From Karstenula rhodostoma CBS 690.94 (lineage: Eukaryota > Ascomycota > Dothideomycetes > Pleosporales > Didymosphaeriaceae): DNA of 64,000 nt. The notes under the pieces were generated by a model, which made no database searches, was not told the DNA's origin, and worked only from the letters and a program-made list of their open reading frames with translations. The stretch spans positions 1,446,057 through 1,510,056 of the forward strand of contig MU001502.1 of assembly GCA_010093485.1 (NCBI GenBank). The letters are read 5' to 3'. A program made the translations under genes and the position numbers. Shown one piece after another: positions 44,571 through 55,748 of the stretch (position 1 is the stretch's first letter; each line of letters starts with the position of its first letter).

Positions 44571-45739
44571 GACCTCAGATAGTGTGCTCGCATGGCCCGC
44601 AGCCTTGCGGCATACGAGCACAGCGGCACTCGTCTCATCACCGGCCAAAGCTAAGTCTCAATTCCCCTCATTCTGCAGCCTGTTCGCCCTCCTGCAGGTA
44701 TAAGCTTTGCTTTTACATGATGAAACTCCTTTCATGACGAGAGCTGAGCCACGGGGGCGATGATGCACGCCAAACGAAACGCTTTTTGACTTCTGAACAT
44801 CCAAAGAACCGCGTCCGCTTGAGGAACTTGAAGACACAGAATCCGCTGAGTGTTTCTGTGCTTCTAGGTCCTCGTTGATATGCTCCCCCTGTTTCGGTTC
44901 GGTTCGGCCTCAGACAGTGTGCGCGCCGCCGCCTAACGCCTTCAGACGTCGAACGGTAGTCAGCGTGCACGAGTACTTGGACTCCTGTCTCATCATCGGC
45001 CTCTTCTGTCTCACGGCACACATCCGTATCACGTGGGAAGGGTGAGTCTTTGCTGCGGATGATTCCGAACAAGACACCCAGACCCGAGCCTCCTGCCAGG
45101 TGGTTTCATTGTGCTAAAGTGGCTCTCCGTACATCAGGTCCACGACTTCATACACTGCTCCACTGTCTCGACGCTCGCAGGGTGTCTACCACGCGGTGGA
45201 ATGTTGGGGTTGACGGGTGCGGCGGCGAAAGCGAGGCGGCAGTGTATGGAGTGGGATCTTGGGTACGACGGGGCCCTTGTAGCCGAGGAACTGGTCCGGG
45301 ATCGGAGGGTTTTGCATCTGGACTTCATGGACTCACACTGAACGGAGGTGCCTGGGAGATTCGAAGGAAGAAAGGCAGACACTTGGAACAAATATATGTG
45401 CTGGCTCGCTTGGCGTTTGTTGGGACTCAGTTCCATATTGTATTTCCGTGGCTCTTCCGTGCTCAACACTCACAACACTCATGCTTGAATGTGTGACGTG
45501 TCGGCCAGAAGCAAGCTTCTAAAGTACCAGTCCCATCCCGTCGCTCAATTTCCTCTACCCCTTCACCCGCAAGGCGCACACCACCCACCCACCTACCCCT
45601 CCTCCTTCCTCTCTTCCAGCCTTCTCAACTCCCAAACAAACGCTGACCTCAGACAGTATGCCCGCCTTGCCCACCGCCTTGCGGCAATGGAGCTAGGCCA
45701 ACGCACACGAGCACTGCGGCTCCCGTCTCATCATCGGCC
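44571..45739. repeat. Three diverged direct copies of a 76-95-bp segment
   Basis: Copies at 44571-44646, 44908-45001 and 45645-45739. All begin CCTCAGA(T/C)AGT(G/A)TG and end TCTCATCA(C/T)CGGCC, with GAGCAC or GAGTAC in the middle. On the minus strand each reads a DDET- or GDET-containing peptide followed by VLV (for example ADDETGAAVLVC). Sequence upstream of the first and third copies is also similar (CCATCCC(A/G)TCGCTC, then CCTTTCACC or CCCTTCACC), and AACATCCAAA follows both. Confidence 0.7.
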
Positions 45740-46679
45740 ACTCGATTGCTCTTTGACTTGCTCCGAACATCCAAAAGTGGAATGAAGAGTCGACGGAAAG
45801 CCGAACAAGCAGATTGTAATATATATACGCATTGCACACGTGACGGACGAACGGATGGACGGACGGGTCTAGCTTGTGATGGCTTGGTTGCTTGAGGGTA
45901 GGGGGTAGGGGTGGGGTAGCAGCTTGCTTCTTCGGTGGCTGGTGTGGCTCTGCTTGCGTGGTGGTATGGATCGCTTGTTGGGATGTTAGCTAGTTCCGCG
46001 TGCGAAGACGCTTGGAGGGTTTTCGTTTGGATGAGGTGGGGAGGTGTTGGATTGGGGTAGTGGCGCTGTTGGGAGGCGCGGCCACGTACGTCCTGTGGTT
46101 GGGATGACTTTGCGATACTGTGGCATTCGAAGTGGCGACGCGCTATGATGGGCACGGGGTAGCGAGGCATAAGAAAGCTGCGATGTATGGTCGGCTGGAT
46201 GGGGGAGTTCGTTCAGCATGGTGTGTGTTGATTTGGTCCGTCGATATTGATGGCGCCTGTAGACCTGTGAGTTGACCGCTTCTTCTACCTGGAATGCTGC
46301 TGCACCCGATGAGATGAGACGAGATGAGACGGCAAACTCCCTGCGCCAGACCCAAGGCCCAACCCGCCTGCCGCGAGATGGGCACATATGGAGAGAGAGT
46401 TGCACGACAGTACACAACACGACTGATGCTCAAAGCCAGCACCACCGCACCTCTCCTCACCCATCGCAATCGCACACATCCGCAAACTCTGTATTTATTC
46501 CCGCTATACAACCGCCCTCTCCTCTCCTCCCCTCCCCTCCCCCCTCTCTCTCAGACATATATAAACGCCCATCCATGCAGCCTACGAACTGGGTATAATA
46601 ACAACTCGACAAAACGCACCCCTCTTCTCTATCCCTCTCGGGTACCTCACGGCACCCACCCGCCCTCGCCGCGTAGCTC

Positions 46680-49679
46680 CTACCTACGCCCGAGCACGCT
46701 CGTGCCCACAATCGCCCTCTGCTTGCCGAGAAAGCTCTTGGGCGACTCGCTCTTGCGCTGCAGCACGACTGTGTTGCTCTGCAGGCGGGACGTCATGTCG
46801 TACCACGCCGAGGTGATGAGTCTGTTTTCGCGGCGGAGGTTGTCGAGTCCGGCTTGGAGTTCGGCCTGGGACATCCGCGGATTAGCATTGCACTGGCATT
46901 GGTGGGGAAAGGGGCAGTGGAGACGTACCGAGCCCTTCTCCGCGCTCTCTTTCTTCGCCTTGTCGAGCTCCTCACGGAGGGATAGCGATGCGGCTTCTTG
47001 CTCTTGGAGGTCCTGTCTTGGTCAGCCATGTTCCACCGGGGAGGAAAACCAAAAAGAGAGGCACGATGGAGAAGCCCAGACAAGCCGTGCATATGTATAC
47101 TTTCCACCACGCCACATGCAGGACAAACTTGCCATATCAAATAAGAATTGACTGGGCGCATTTGCTGCCACGAGGAGCGAGCTCTGGGAGCGCTTGGGAT
47201 TGGACGGCGAGATCAGGCGCGCGAGCCGATCGCCCCAAGTGCTCTTCCTCGTGTTGTTGCTGGGTGTGGAGTTCGCTTCTGGCACAGGATTGTCTGATGC
47301 ATGTCGCTTGTCTGCGTTCTTCCGACCGGGCGAGCCAACGAGGGTAGCAGCTGACTCTGAGGCTACCAGTCTCTCTCGAGTTGGTTGGCCGTTGGAGAAC
47401 GGCTTCGCATTCCTGTTCGTTGGTGCCGGATGGGGCTGCTTAGAGGCTGAAGGAAGTTGATGATCGCTTACTCTTCTGACATTGTCAAGCGCGGCTTGCG
47501 AATCCGCGACTTTATCTGCGATCTCAGCAGATGTAGCTTCGAGCACCTTGCGCTGGGCATCTGAAGGTGTCTTGATGACGCCTTCTATCTGTTCCCTGAT
47601 TTGCTGTAACATTGCTTCTCGCAGCGCTTGGAGCAGTTCCGGGCTACGGCCGTCACGGGTAGTCAGCGATGCGTACAAGAGACTGCGTGCTTCATCTCTT
47701 GCTACTTCCAAATCTCGGAGCTTCTGGTTAGTCTGTTGCTGCAATGCTAGCATACGGTCATGTTCTGCTTGCAGAGCTTCGTTCTTGACCTTTTCATCGG
47801 CGTCGGATTCTGAACCATGTTAGTTGCGCCCCGTTTGGAGCATCGGAATGCTTACTTTTGTTGAGCTCGTTGCGCAGCTCTGCCATTTCGAGATCTTTTT
47901 CACGGAGCTTGCGCTGTAGTTCTTCGAGCTCAGTCTCTGTGGTGTGAAGTTTTTCGTTCTGTTCCAGAAACGGTCTGCATCGCTATTAGCGGAATGTCAC
48001 TGAACTGCCCACGAAGGACGTACCTCTGGCTCTCCTCGTCCTTGGTAACCAGCATGTCCGATTTGAGCCCTAAGTTTTCTTGCATCTGCTTCAGCGTCTC
48101 CGTCTCCATAGACTTCAGCCGCGCACTCAGGACATCGACCCGCTGCTGCAGAGCTATAGCATCTGCGCTCACACGACCGTCAATCGGCGTCTTCGTATTG
48201 GGGCCGTCTTCTGCGATTTCGCTCCCGTCGTGATTGAGCTCGTCCTCCAAGCTGCCATCACGCGCACCGGTCGCCTCGAAGTCTCGCAGTCGATCCTCAA
48301 GCTCGCGATTCCTGTCCTCCGCCTTGTACTGCATTTCCTTGCTCTGCTCAACTTGCTTCATCAGCACTATGGTCTCATGTTCAAGCCTGGTCCTGCGGCC
48401 CTTCTCCTCGAAGATGGACTGCTCAGAGTTTACCAGTGTTTGAATGTTCTCCTTGTTCACTTTCTCCAGCGCAGCACACTTCTCCTCGATATCTTCCAGA
48501 TCTTGTAGCCTCTCCTTAGCTTGCTGCAGCTCTTGCCGCACCGTCTCGAGGACTTTGGCCTCTTTCGACAGCGACTCAATCTTCTTCTTGAGGTTTTCGT
48601 TCGCCTTGGCTTTCTTCTCCAGCTCGTCACGCTCGGCTTTGACGAGCTGCAGTTGATCCTTGAGCTCCTGCTTTGCATCGTAGTCGTTCTCAAGACGATT
48701 CATACGCTTCTTGAGTGAGTCTATGACGTCCTTGGCGTGGGCATGGTCGGTTTCGAGTCTATCGATGTACTGGCGTTCGCGTCTGAGGTCGTCCCGTAGT
48801 CGCTCGACCTCGTCCGACGTAGCGCCCCCTGGCCCTCGGTCGTCCAGGTGGAGTCTTGCTTCCACAAGTTCTTCCTCTAGATGTGATATCCTGCTTTTGG
48901 ACTTGTTCAATTCTTCCTGCAGCTTTGTGACCTGACTACGCAGCGTGGTCCGATCTTTGTTGGCCTCGAACAGCAGCGCCTCCTGCTCCAGCTCGGAGTC
49001 CTTCCCCAGGGTGGGTCCAACGCCCGACACGGCCCGCGTGGGTGTTCTGTATCCGGAAAGAGATGTTGTGAGCGGCGGCTCGGCCGTGAGCTCTTGCTCG
49101 ACGCCGAGATCTGCCATGCGTTCGTCTAGCGACTGCAACTCCTGTATGCCTCCTGCTATAACCCCCTGCTTCTCGGTATTCAGCTGCCCCATGTGCTCCA
49201 GCATTCTCTGGCCGCTCTTGGGCGATGTATAGGCGGCGAACAATATTGCCATGGTGAGCTTCGCTGTGAGCTGCAGGCTTCCATCTCGGGCGCCCGTCTT
49301 CAGGTCTGGGATCATACGCTTGGTGAGGACGGGCAGTTGGTTGCATTCTTCCCGTATGTAGATGGAGACCTGGCGCTCGATGTGCTTGAGGTTCTGCCAT
49401 TTTGGGATCCAGTTGTCGGCGATGGAGCGGCGGCGGTCGGTGCCCTCGTCGAGGTTGGGCAGCGATTCGTTGAAGTAGTCGGGGTCGATGTCGGCGAGAA
49501 TCTGCCAGAGGATCTGGCCGTCCTCAAGCTGGTTCCATGCGCTGACCCGCCCGACGAGGTCGAACGTGTTCACCTGTGTCGTACCGCTGTTAGACCGTGT
49601 CTCTGGTTGCAAGCGAGGGGGGACGCGTGCGTACCCAGTCGAGGAGAGCTTTCAGCAGCTCCGGCTTGAAGTCGTCCAT
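46680..49679 (-). CDS. HookA-type endosome-dynein adaptor, coiled coil
   Basis: Hook proteins link early endosomes to dynein for minus-end transport along microtubules. Exons: 49679-49635 (MDDFKPELLKALLDW), 49573-48024, 47974-47856, 47809 to an uncertain donor, 47012-46929 and 46865-46680. The N-terminal Hook domain (about 1-165) contains VNTFDLVGRVSAWNQLEDGQ, DIDPDYF and WQNLKHIERQV. A long coiled coil follows to about residue 680. The C terminus ENRLITSAWYDMTSRLQSN is a strong Hook marker for cargo-complex (FTS/FHIP) binding. The fourth exon can end at 47472 (GTAAGC donor, 458-nt intron, about 773 aa) or at 47133 (GC donor GCAAGT, 120-nt intron, about 886 aa). Both are in phase, and the intervening 339 nt has no stop and encodes a Ser/Asn/Pro-rich disordered stretch. 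Confidence 0.9.
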
Positions 49680-50144
49680 GGCCGCCTCGCAGATTTCAGG
49701 ACGCGCAGGCGCACGTGTGCAATTCGAATGAAGGTCGTGTGTATAGCGAGGGGAGCCTATGCATCGTTACGGGGCCACTGTCGCGCGAAGAATAGGCTGT
49801 TCCGTGCAGTCGTGGGGGGTCTCTGGACGCGATGATGCTCGGGAGAGAGCCGCGCTAGCGACGGAATCCAGCGCCTGCCGCAGCTGTGGCCGCGGCTGCA
49901 GGGACAGGGACTCACTGCCGGGCTTGCTTGTTCGTGTTGGGGGGAATGCGGGACCAAGTACCGCTGTCGCAGGCTGTATGTGCTGACGGGCATCGCTCTG
50001 GATGCATGGCATTATATTTCCTCTAAAACGAGGCGCGTCCTCACAACGCTCGCCCAACTCAACCACTTTGGGCCCGCTATTTGGCGGGGGGCCAGGGTTC
50101 GGCGGGAGCCATCGCACTTGTCGCCCAACAACCATGCAGTCACA
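49680..50144. other. Intergenic region upstream of HookA
   Basis: Promoter side of the HookA gene. No element recognised. Confidence 0.45.
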
Positions 50145-50408
50145 TCATTTGTTGGGAGCACCCAGTAGCGGTGCAAGGAAACCTAGCATGTGATTCAAGG
50201 TGTAGGAGAACGAGCACTCGTACTGATAGCAATATCCAACAACGCCGCAGGAGCACCACCCACCACGGCGTGCCTCGCAGGAGAATAGCACGTCAAAAAC
50301 AGACCCATCCTTCACCCAGCGTGCCCGGTACTTGTCCGCACCAACGTTGATTGTGCCACAGCGCCCTTGACTCCAGATGTGCGATATCCCTTCGTAGACG
50401 CGTGCCAT
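50145..50408 (-). CDS. Possible small Cys-rich hypothetical protein (87 aa)
   Basis: A single ATG-initiated frame beginning MARVYEGISHIWSQGRCG, with cysteines clustered in CEARRGGWCSCGVVGYC and YEC. There is no signal peptide. Codon third positions are mildly G/C-biased, as in neighbouring genes. It starts only 59 nt after the stop of the I9-like gene on the same strand, so it may instead be its 3' untranslated region. Not recognised. Confidence 0.28.
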   Translation of the reverse strand: MARVYEGISHIWSQGRCGTINVGADKYRARWVKDGSVFDVLFSCEARRGGWCSCGVVGYCYQYECSFSYTLNHMLGFLAPLLGAPNK

Positions 50409-50467
50409 GTCTCAGTTCCCTTCGCCGAAGTGAGGCGCATGCCGGTATGCTTTGTCGGCGGGCTGTT

Positions 50468-50862
50468 CTAAATGCCCACCTTGTCCCCGTCCTTGGTCTG
50501 CGTGGTCATGATCCCGTCGCCTTCGATAGTCGGCTGGAATCCGTCGCTCCCCAGCGCTTGGATCTCGCCCATCAAGCTCTCGGGAACCTTGGCGGCGAAC
50601 GCGGGAATGATGCCTATGGCCCGTTAGCTGGTGCGCAGCGACTTGAATACTCCCCGCTCGATAGCAGGGCCTGTTCCCACGTACTGTATTCGTGTGTGAT
50701 TTGGGCGCCCTCTGTGTTTCGCACCTTCTCCTTCGCATCCTCGAGGACGCTGCTCGGCGCATCGTTGGGCACGCTGATGATTACGTCGTAGAGCTGTGGG
50801 GTCACGGCCATGGCGACGGCGGCGAAGAGCGCAACAAGTAGGGAGGTGAGTGTGAAGCGCAT
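50468..50862 (-). CDS. Secreted inhibitor-I9-like small protein
   Basis: Two exons, 50862-50685 and 50613-50468, joined by a 71-nt intron (GTACGT, GCTAAC, ATAG), about 107 aa. The signal peptide MRFTLTSLLVALFAAVAMA is followed by QLYDVIISVPNDAPSSVLED, AKEKVRN and AQITHEYSIIPAFAAKVP, then ESLMGEIQALGSDG. This matches the propeptide-like I9 fold (YDVII..., H-x-Y, FAAKVPE) found in free-standing subtilisin inhibitors. It is expected to be secreted or vacuolar and to inhibit or chaperone a subtilase. No protease gene is adjacent. The tail is IEGDGIMTTQTKDGDKVGI. Confidence 0.82.
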
Positions 50863-51870
50863 GTCGGTGGCTGAGTCGAACTTGGTCTTGTAGGCAGCAG
50901 TAGTGCGTAGTTGTATAGTAGCTTGCTATCGGCGGCTGTCTGGGTCGGTAGAAGTATAGTATCGGCTGTGTGTGCAGAAAGGGAAGGTAGGGAAGGGAGC
51001 CTAATATAATGCGCAAACCAGGTATGCGTTCATAGTCCCGTGCACCGAATCGGAAGGTGACGGTGGCGTTACAAAGGGAAGGGGTGCTTGGCGCTTCAAC
51101 CACTCAACGCCCAAGTCTGCCATCCCTCGCTGGCCCCTTCTGGTCGTTCCCAACTGCGTACTACCCCATCTACGTCACGTACCACTCAAGCGCTGCTTCA
51201 TATTCAGATATTCATTGGGTGTTTTGGACTAAGCCTATCCAGTGCATCCATCTCGTTGCGGAGCTACCCAAAATCGGGCCATTCTGCAAAAAAGAAGAGC
51301 AAGACCGTATAGGCAAGCCAGATGTGTAGACCAGTATTCCAAGGGCCACGTGTCCGTCCGCCGTCATTGACAAAAACAAATGAAAGGGTCTGCTCGTCGT
51401 GCTTAGCAGCTTCATCCAGCCGTATGCCGTCGTCACCCCACGACGACCCTTCAGACCAAGTTTTCCGTCTTTGCGCACAAGAAGGCGCTAGTGCTGTGAG
51501 TAAAAAGACACTGAAGGAATAGAAAAATGTGCAAGCAAAGTGTCCTGCCGAAGTAGGGGTACAAGTGAAATGAGAAGTAATTCGTTCCGTAAGCGCCGTA
51601 AGTATGCCCAAGCTCCGCTATGCTCGTGTCGCAGCAATACTAGAGATACACGTCGGCAATGAATGATGAGTCTGACATGGTGAGCAACAGCCCTAGGAAT
51701 GTACTTCCTACCATGACAGACAGATCGTGGTAAATGAAATAAATCTCAACGAGATAAGGCCAACACCAGAGAGCTTTGGCAACTGGTAGGGCAACGTGTA
51801 CCCGTAAGCAATATCTCGATAAGATGTCTCAGAGACGGCGGCCGTAACGTTCGTCATCGTAACTCATCTA
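50863..51870. other. Intergenic region
   Basis: Promoter of the I9-like gene and 3' flank of the PUF gene. One longer minus frame near 51264-51611 starts at TTG, not ATG, and has no recognisable features. Confidence 0.45.
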
Positions 51871-54800
51871 CTAGAAGAAGTTTCCGTTGCCGCCGTTGAA
51901 GTTGCCGTTGGCATGGCCGTTGCCGTTGGGCATGCCGTTGCTGAACTGGTAGGAAGGATACTGTACAGTGTTCTGCAGCTGCGACGGTAGGGGCGGATTG
52001 CTCATACGGTGGGGCTGCGGAGAGGCAATGTTGGTGCCATAGTTGGCAGCTGCGGTGTACATGGGAGCCGTGGCGTAGCCAGAGGAGATTGGACTAGCGC
52101 CAACGTAGGCTGGGTTCTGGTTCGGAGCGCTCGTGACGTGAGGAGAAACGTGTCCGGAAGCACGACCACCGGCATAGGTAGCGAGACGGGACTCACGCTC
52201 CTGGACCTTGCTCTGAATGCGGCGGCCATATGGCGTCTGACGAATACCAGGCAAGATGGGACGCATAGCCTCGATCAAGTGGAGGCAGAGCTCTGTGGGC
52301 GCGAACTCCAGTGCGGTCTGGATAACGTAGTTGCCGTACGAGTCGCGCATAAGCTTCTCCAGCTCCTCCTCTTGCATCATCTCGTGGATCATGACAGCCT
52401 TGGTGTCCATGTCTGCACAGCGGACGCACTTCTCGATGACGTTGGAGCTGAACTTCTGCTTGGACAACTCAGCAATATGTCCTTGGAAGTTGAGGCAGAG
52501 CGGCGTGGTGAAGCTCATTTCGTTGAGATCCAGAATGTACTGCACAACGTAGTTGCCGAATGGGTCCTGGACCAAGTTGAAGCTGTTGGCCGTGATCTGG
52601 CGAACGAGCTGGACCTTCTGGTAGCCAGAGGCGTGGTCAATGCAGCGCTGGAGGACGCAGCAGCCGTGGCGGTGTGTGCCGACGGCGACGCAGTTGTCAC
52701 CAACTGCATCGAAGATAAACTGAGCATCCTCGGACTTCAGGTGGTTGAGGCACTTCTGAATGACGTGGTTGCCATTGAGGTCCTGGATAAGAGCGACAAC
52801 CTCACCACTCAACGCGTTGATGATGACTTGGATCTATGAGAGCGTTAGCACGGTTAATAAGACAAAGGTAAGCTACTGACCTGCTCGGGGGTGGATATGA
52901 ACTCAATCATCTTCTGCAAAGCGCGAGTACCATGCTGATTGAGAGCGATGGAGACCAGCGACGGAGCAGCATTGCGCACCAGATTGTTGCGCTGTTCATC
53001 GGTGCTGAACTCCAACAACTTCTGGCAGAGGTAGTTGCCGAATGGGTCCGTCATGAGCTCGACCACATGAGGAGCAGTCTCCTCGAAAATGATCTGCACA
53101 TTTTCAGGGTCTTTCTCCTCGAGCTTCTTCTGCAAGAAGCGGCAACCATGCTGGTCTTTGCACAGAGTGTAGATGTCCTGGCGTGCCATCGTCTTTAGGT
53201 CATAGTTCAAGAAGCGGTTGGCATCTGCTTTTGCTCGGTCAGCACTTTTCCAGTTGGTGCATGTGTGGAAACATACCGTTCTGCAGGCGGCGGCTCTGAA
53301 TGACACGCGCCTGACTGTCCTGGGGCTGGCCATCACGACCGTAGGTGGTATATGGGTTGTAGCCACCGAACTGCTGTGGACCAGGAGGACCAGGAGGACC
53401 AGGAGGACCAGAGTACATGGGCGGATACATCGGGCCTTGCGAAAGAGACATACCGCCCATGGCGTTGTTCAAGGCCGACATACCGTATCCGACGTAAGTG
53501 GGACCCGGTGAGCCGCCGTTGGAGTACACCGAGTACATCGAAGGCACGGGCGAGGCCATGCTGGACACCATTGCCCCAGTGACAGCAGGAGAAGGAAGGA
53601 CTGGGCCGAATGGGGCGGCGCTCGCATGGAGGGCGGATCCAAACGGACCAGCGTTGCGGTATTCCTGCTCCTTGTTCAAACCAGCAGACAACTCACGGCT
53701 GTGGCGGTTAGCCATAGCGTTGGCCGGGACGCGGCCCAAGCTGGCATTGTGGTTGCGTAGATGCTGCTCAGCGTGAGTCTTGGGGCCGAAACCGTTGGTG
53801 GGGCCGTCGCCGTTCTTCAGAGTAGGCACATCATTGCTGGAGAACGACTGCTGCAGCTTCGGCATGCCATTGGTGTACGCGGCACGCTGAGGGCTGCTCA
53901 GGGCGTACAAGTCAATTGAGCGACGGTTGCTGGCCATGGACTTGGGGGTCTTGTCGCCGTTGAGTGGGCCAACATCATACTCCTCAGCTTGTGAGTCCTT
54001 ACGAAGCGTGTTAGTAGGGAGCGACTGTTGAGCTTGACGATGACGGTGGCCACCCCAACCGGTGGACTGGCCGTCCGGACCGGGTGATTGCGAAAGCGCG
54101 AGATCAAGAGCAGCAGACGAGGAAGACAGCTTAATGCCGTTTCCATTACCATTCTGACGTACCAAGATAGGGACCCCCTCTTTCGTCGTGTTCATCTGCA
54201 ACGAGTAGGGCGCGCCAGCAGTAGACGGGCTCTGCTCATGTTCGTCCTTGAGGAAATCGAGAACGGAGCCCATGTCTGGCATGTTGACTTCGTTGTTGCG
54301 AGCTCCAAGGGGAGGCATAGAGAACCGGTTCGAGCTATTGCAGTCAGCGTAAGTTCGAGAAACGTTCTGGCGTGTCGGAATGAGAACGCGCGTAAGCGTG
54401 GGTCCGTGAACCACTCATGCAAGGAGTACGCTACAAAGGCGGGGTTCACTTACTTGCGGATATGGACCGGGCTCTCGGGCGTGAATTGGTCGTTGAAATC
54501 ATCGCCGTCCTCGTCGGAGTTGCGACGGGAGCCGGGCATAGACTGCGCCGCGAAGCCGTTGCCCTGCTGCGAACGAGCGGATGGCGGCGAAGTGATCTGA
54601 GAGCCAGCGCGACTGCCGCGAGGCGTAGTCAAGCCGGGATTGATGGCCGACATACTGAAACGGTTGGGTCGCGAGAAAGACGACGGAAATCCGGTGTTGT
54701 TTGCGTACTCGGGCGGGGTGGTCGGTCGGCTGTGCTTGCCGTACCTGATGTCGGAGGAGAGGCGGTTGATCTCTTCCTCTTCTTGACGCGACTGCATATC

Positions 54801-55748
54801 AATGAGTTCCATTTCAGCTTCAATACGACGACGCTGCTCTTTCATATACTCGTACTCGAGCTTCTTCTTCTCAAGCTACTCACAGTTAGCGGGCCCGGAT
54901 ACCGTTGGATGAGATACACGCGAGGCGCGCTTCAAGTGACAAGGCGCGCAGTGCAAGCGGAGGGAGGAAGAAAAGAGAATGTCGGTCCCCAAGTACAGGA
55001 GCTGTTGCATACAACGGCAGGAAACAATAGGGTATGATAATTGTTGAGGTGGGGGGGGGGGGAAGAGAGAGAGGGCCTCGGTGGTTGATATATCACCACG
55101 ACAGCGGCGCTAGCGCGGCGTTTGGGACTCGAGTGAAGGCAGGAGCAGGGAGCTCAAAACAAATCGTATCGCGCGGTGAAGGAGGAAAACTTGCTTACCA
55201 CTTGCAGTTTATGGTACGTCTGCGCAATTCGTTAGCCTTGATTCTCGTTCACGTAGGTTATCTTCGAGCGCAAAACAACCGCAGGTGCACTCAATCGGGC
55301 ACGCCGCATACAGCTTCTCTCTGCAGTGCAGGCAGTGTTTTTCGTGGGCAAAGCTGCGCACAGTATCCCAGATCAACCATGCCCACACTTGCATTTTACA
55401 CAAGTCCCATTTTCTCTCACATGGCGACAAAGAAGACAGTGCGCAGATTGTGTTTGCAGCTCAAAAACGGCATGGAAGGAGGCAGCTACATACCGCGGTG
55501 GTAGTGGTGAAATCGGTCGGCTCAGCCGCCTGTCTTCGCTGCTGTCCAATCGGGGACAGAGGGGTGCTCAGTGTCGGGATGTTGTTCGTAGTGAATCGTC
55601 GGTGCAGCTGGCCACGAGCATCGCTGGCAGAAGAAGATGCCATCTGGCTGCCGACGGCACGAAGAGGGCTCGTGAGGGAAGCGAACGACGGCTCTTCGCG
55701 AGGCGACCGCAAGCCACTGCGCTCTCCAATACCCGTGGAGAAGGCCAT
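51871..55748 (-). CDS. PUF-family (Pumilio) RNA-binding protein, Puf4/Mpt5-like
   Basis: PUF proteins bind 3' UTRs and control mRNA decay and translation. Six exons: 55748-55494, 55219-55199, 54875-54454, 54334-53277, 53227-52881 and 52833-51871, about 1021 aa, every junction in phase. The second exon is 21 nt (TYHKLQV) and joins FTTTTA to LEKKKLEYEYMKEQRRRIEA, a helical segment. The N-terminal 560 residues are disordered and Ser/Asn/Gly-rich with a GPPGPPGPPGP tract. PUF repeats then follow: YTLCKDQHGCRFLQKKLEE, LMTDPFGNYLCQKLLEF, IALNQHGTRALQKMIEF, LIQDLNGNHVIQKCLNHL, VGTHRHGCCVLQRCIDH, LVQDPFGNYVVQYILDL, LSKQKFSSNVIEKCVRC and LMRDSYGNYVIQTALEF. The C terminus is Asn/Gly-rich. Orthology to Puf4 versus Mpt5 is not settled. 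Confidence 0.93.
55051..55062. repeat. G12 homopolymer inside a PUF intron
   Basis: Twelve consecutive G on the plus strand, followed by GA-rich sequence, inside the 323-nt intron 54876-55198. Confidence 0.9.

Larger units (their letters stand above)
43644..46679. other. Gene-poor region with internal diverged repeats
   Basis: No gene supported. It holds a TTC microsatellite and three diverged copies of a short segment, listed separately, and CT-rich tracts. Confidence 0.5.

Noticed and set aside
45649..46170. 173-codon minus-strand open frame
   Set aside because: It covers one of the three diverged repeat copies; only the short DDET-type peptide is shared, so it is reported as a repeat.
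47994..48935. Several plus-strand frames rich in Leu and Ser
   Set aside because: Antisense shadows of the HookA coiled coil.
52009..52839. 276-codon plus-strand open frame
   Set aside because: Antisense shadow of the PUF repeats.
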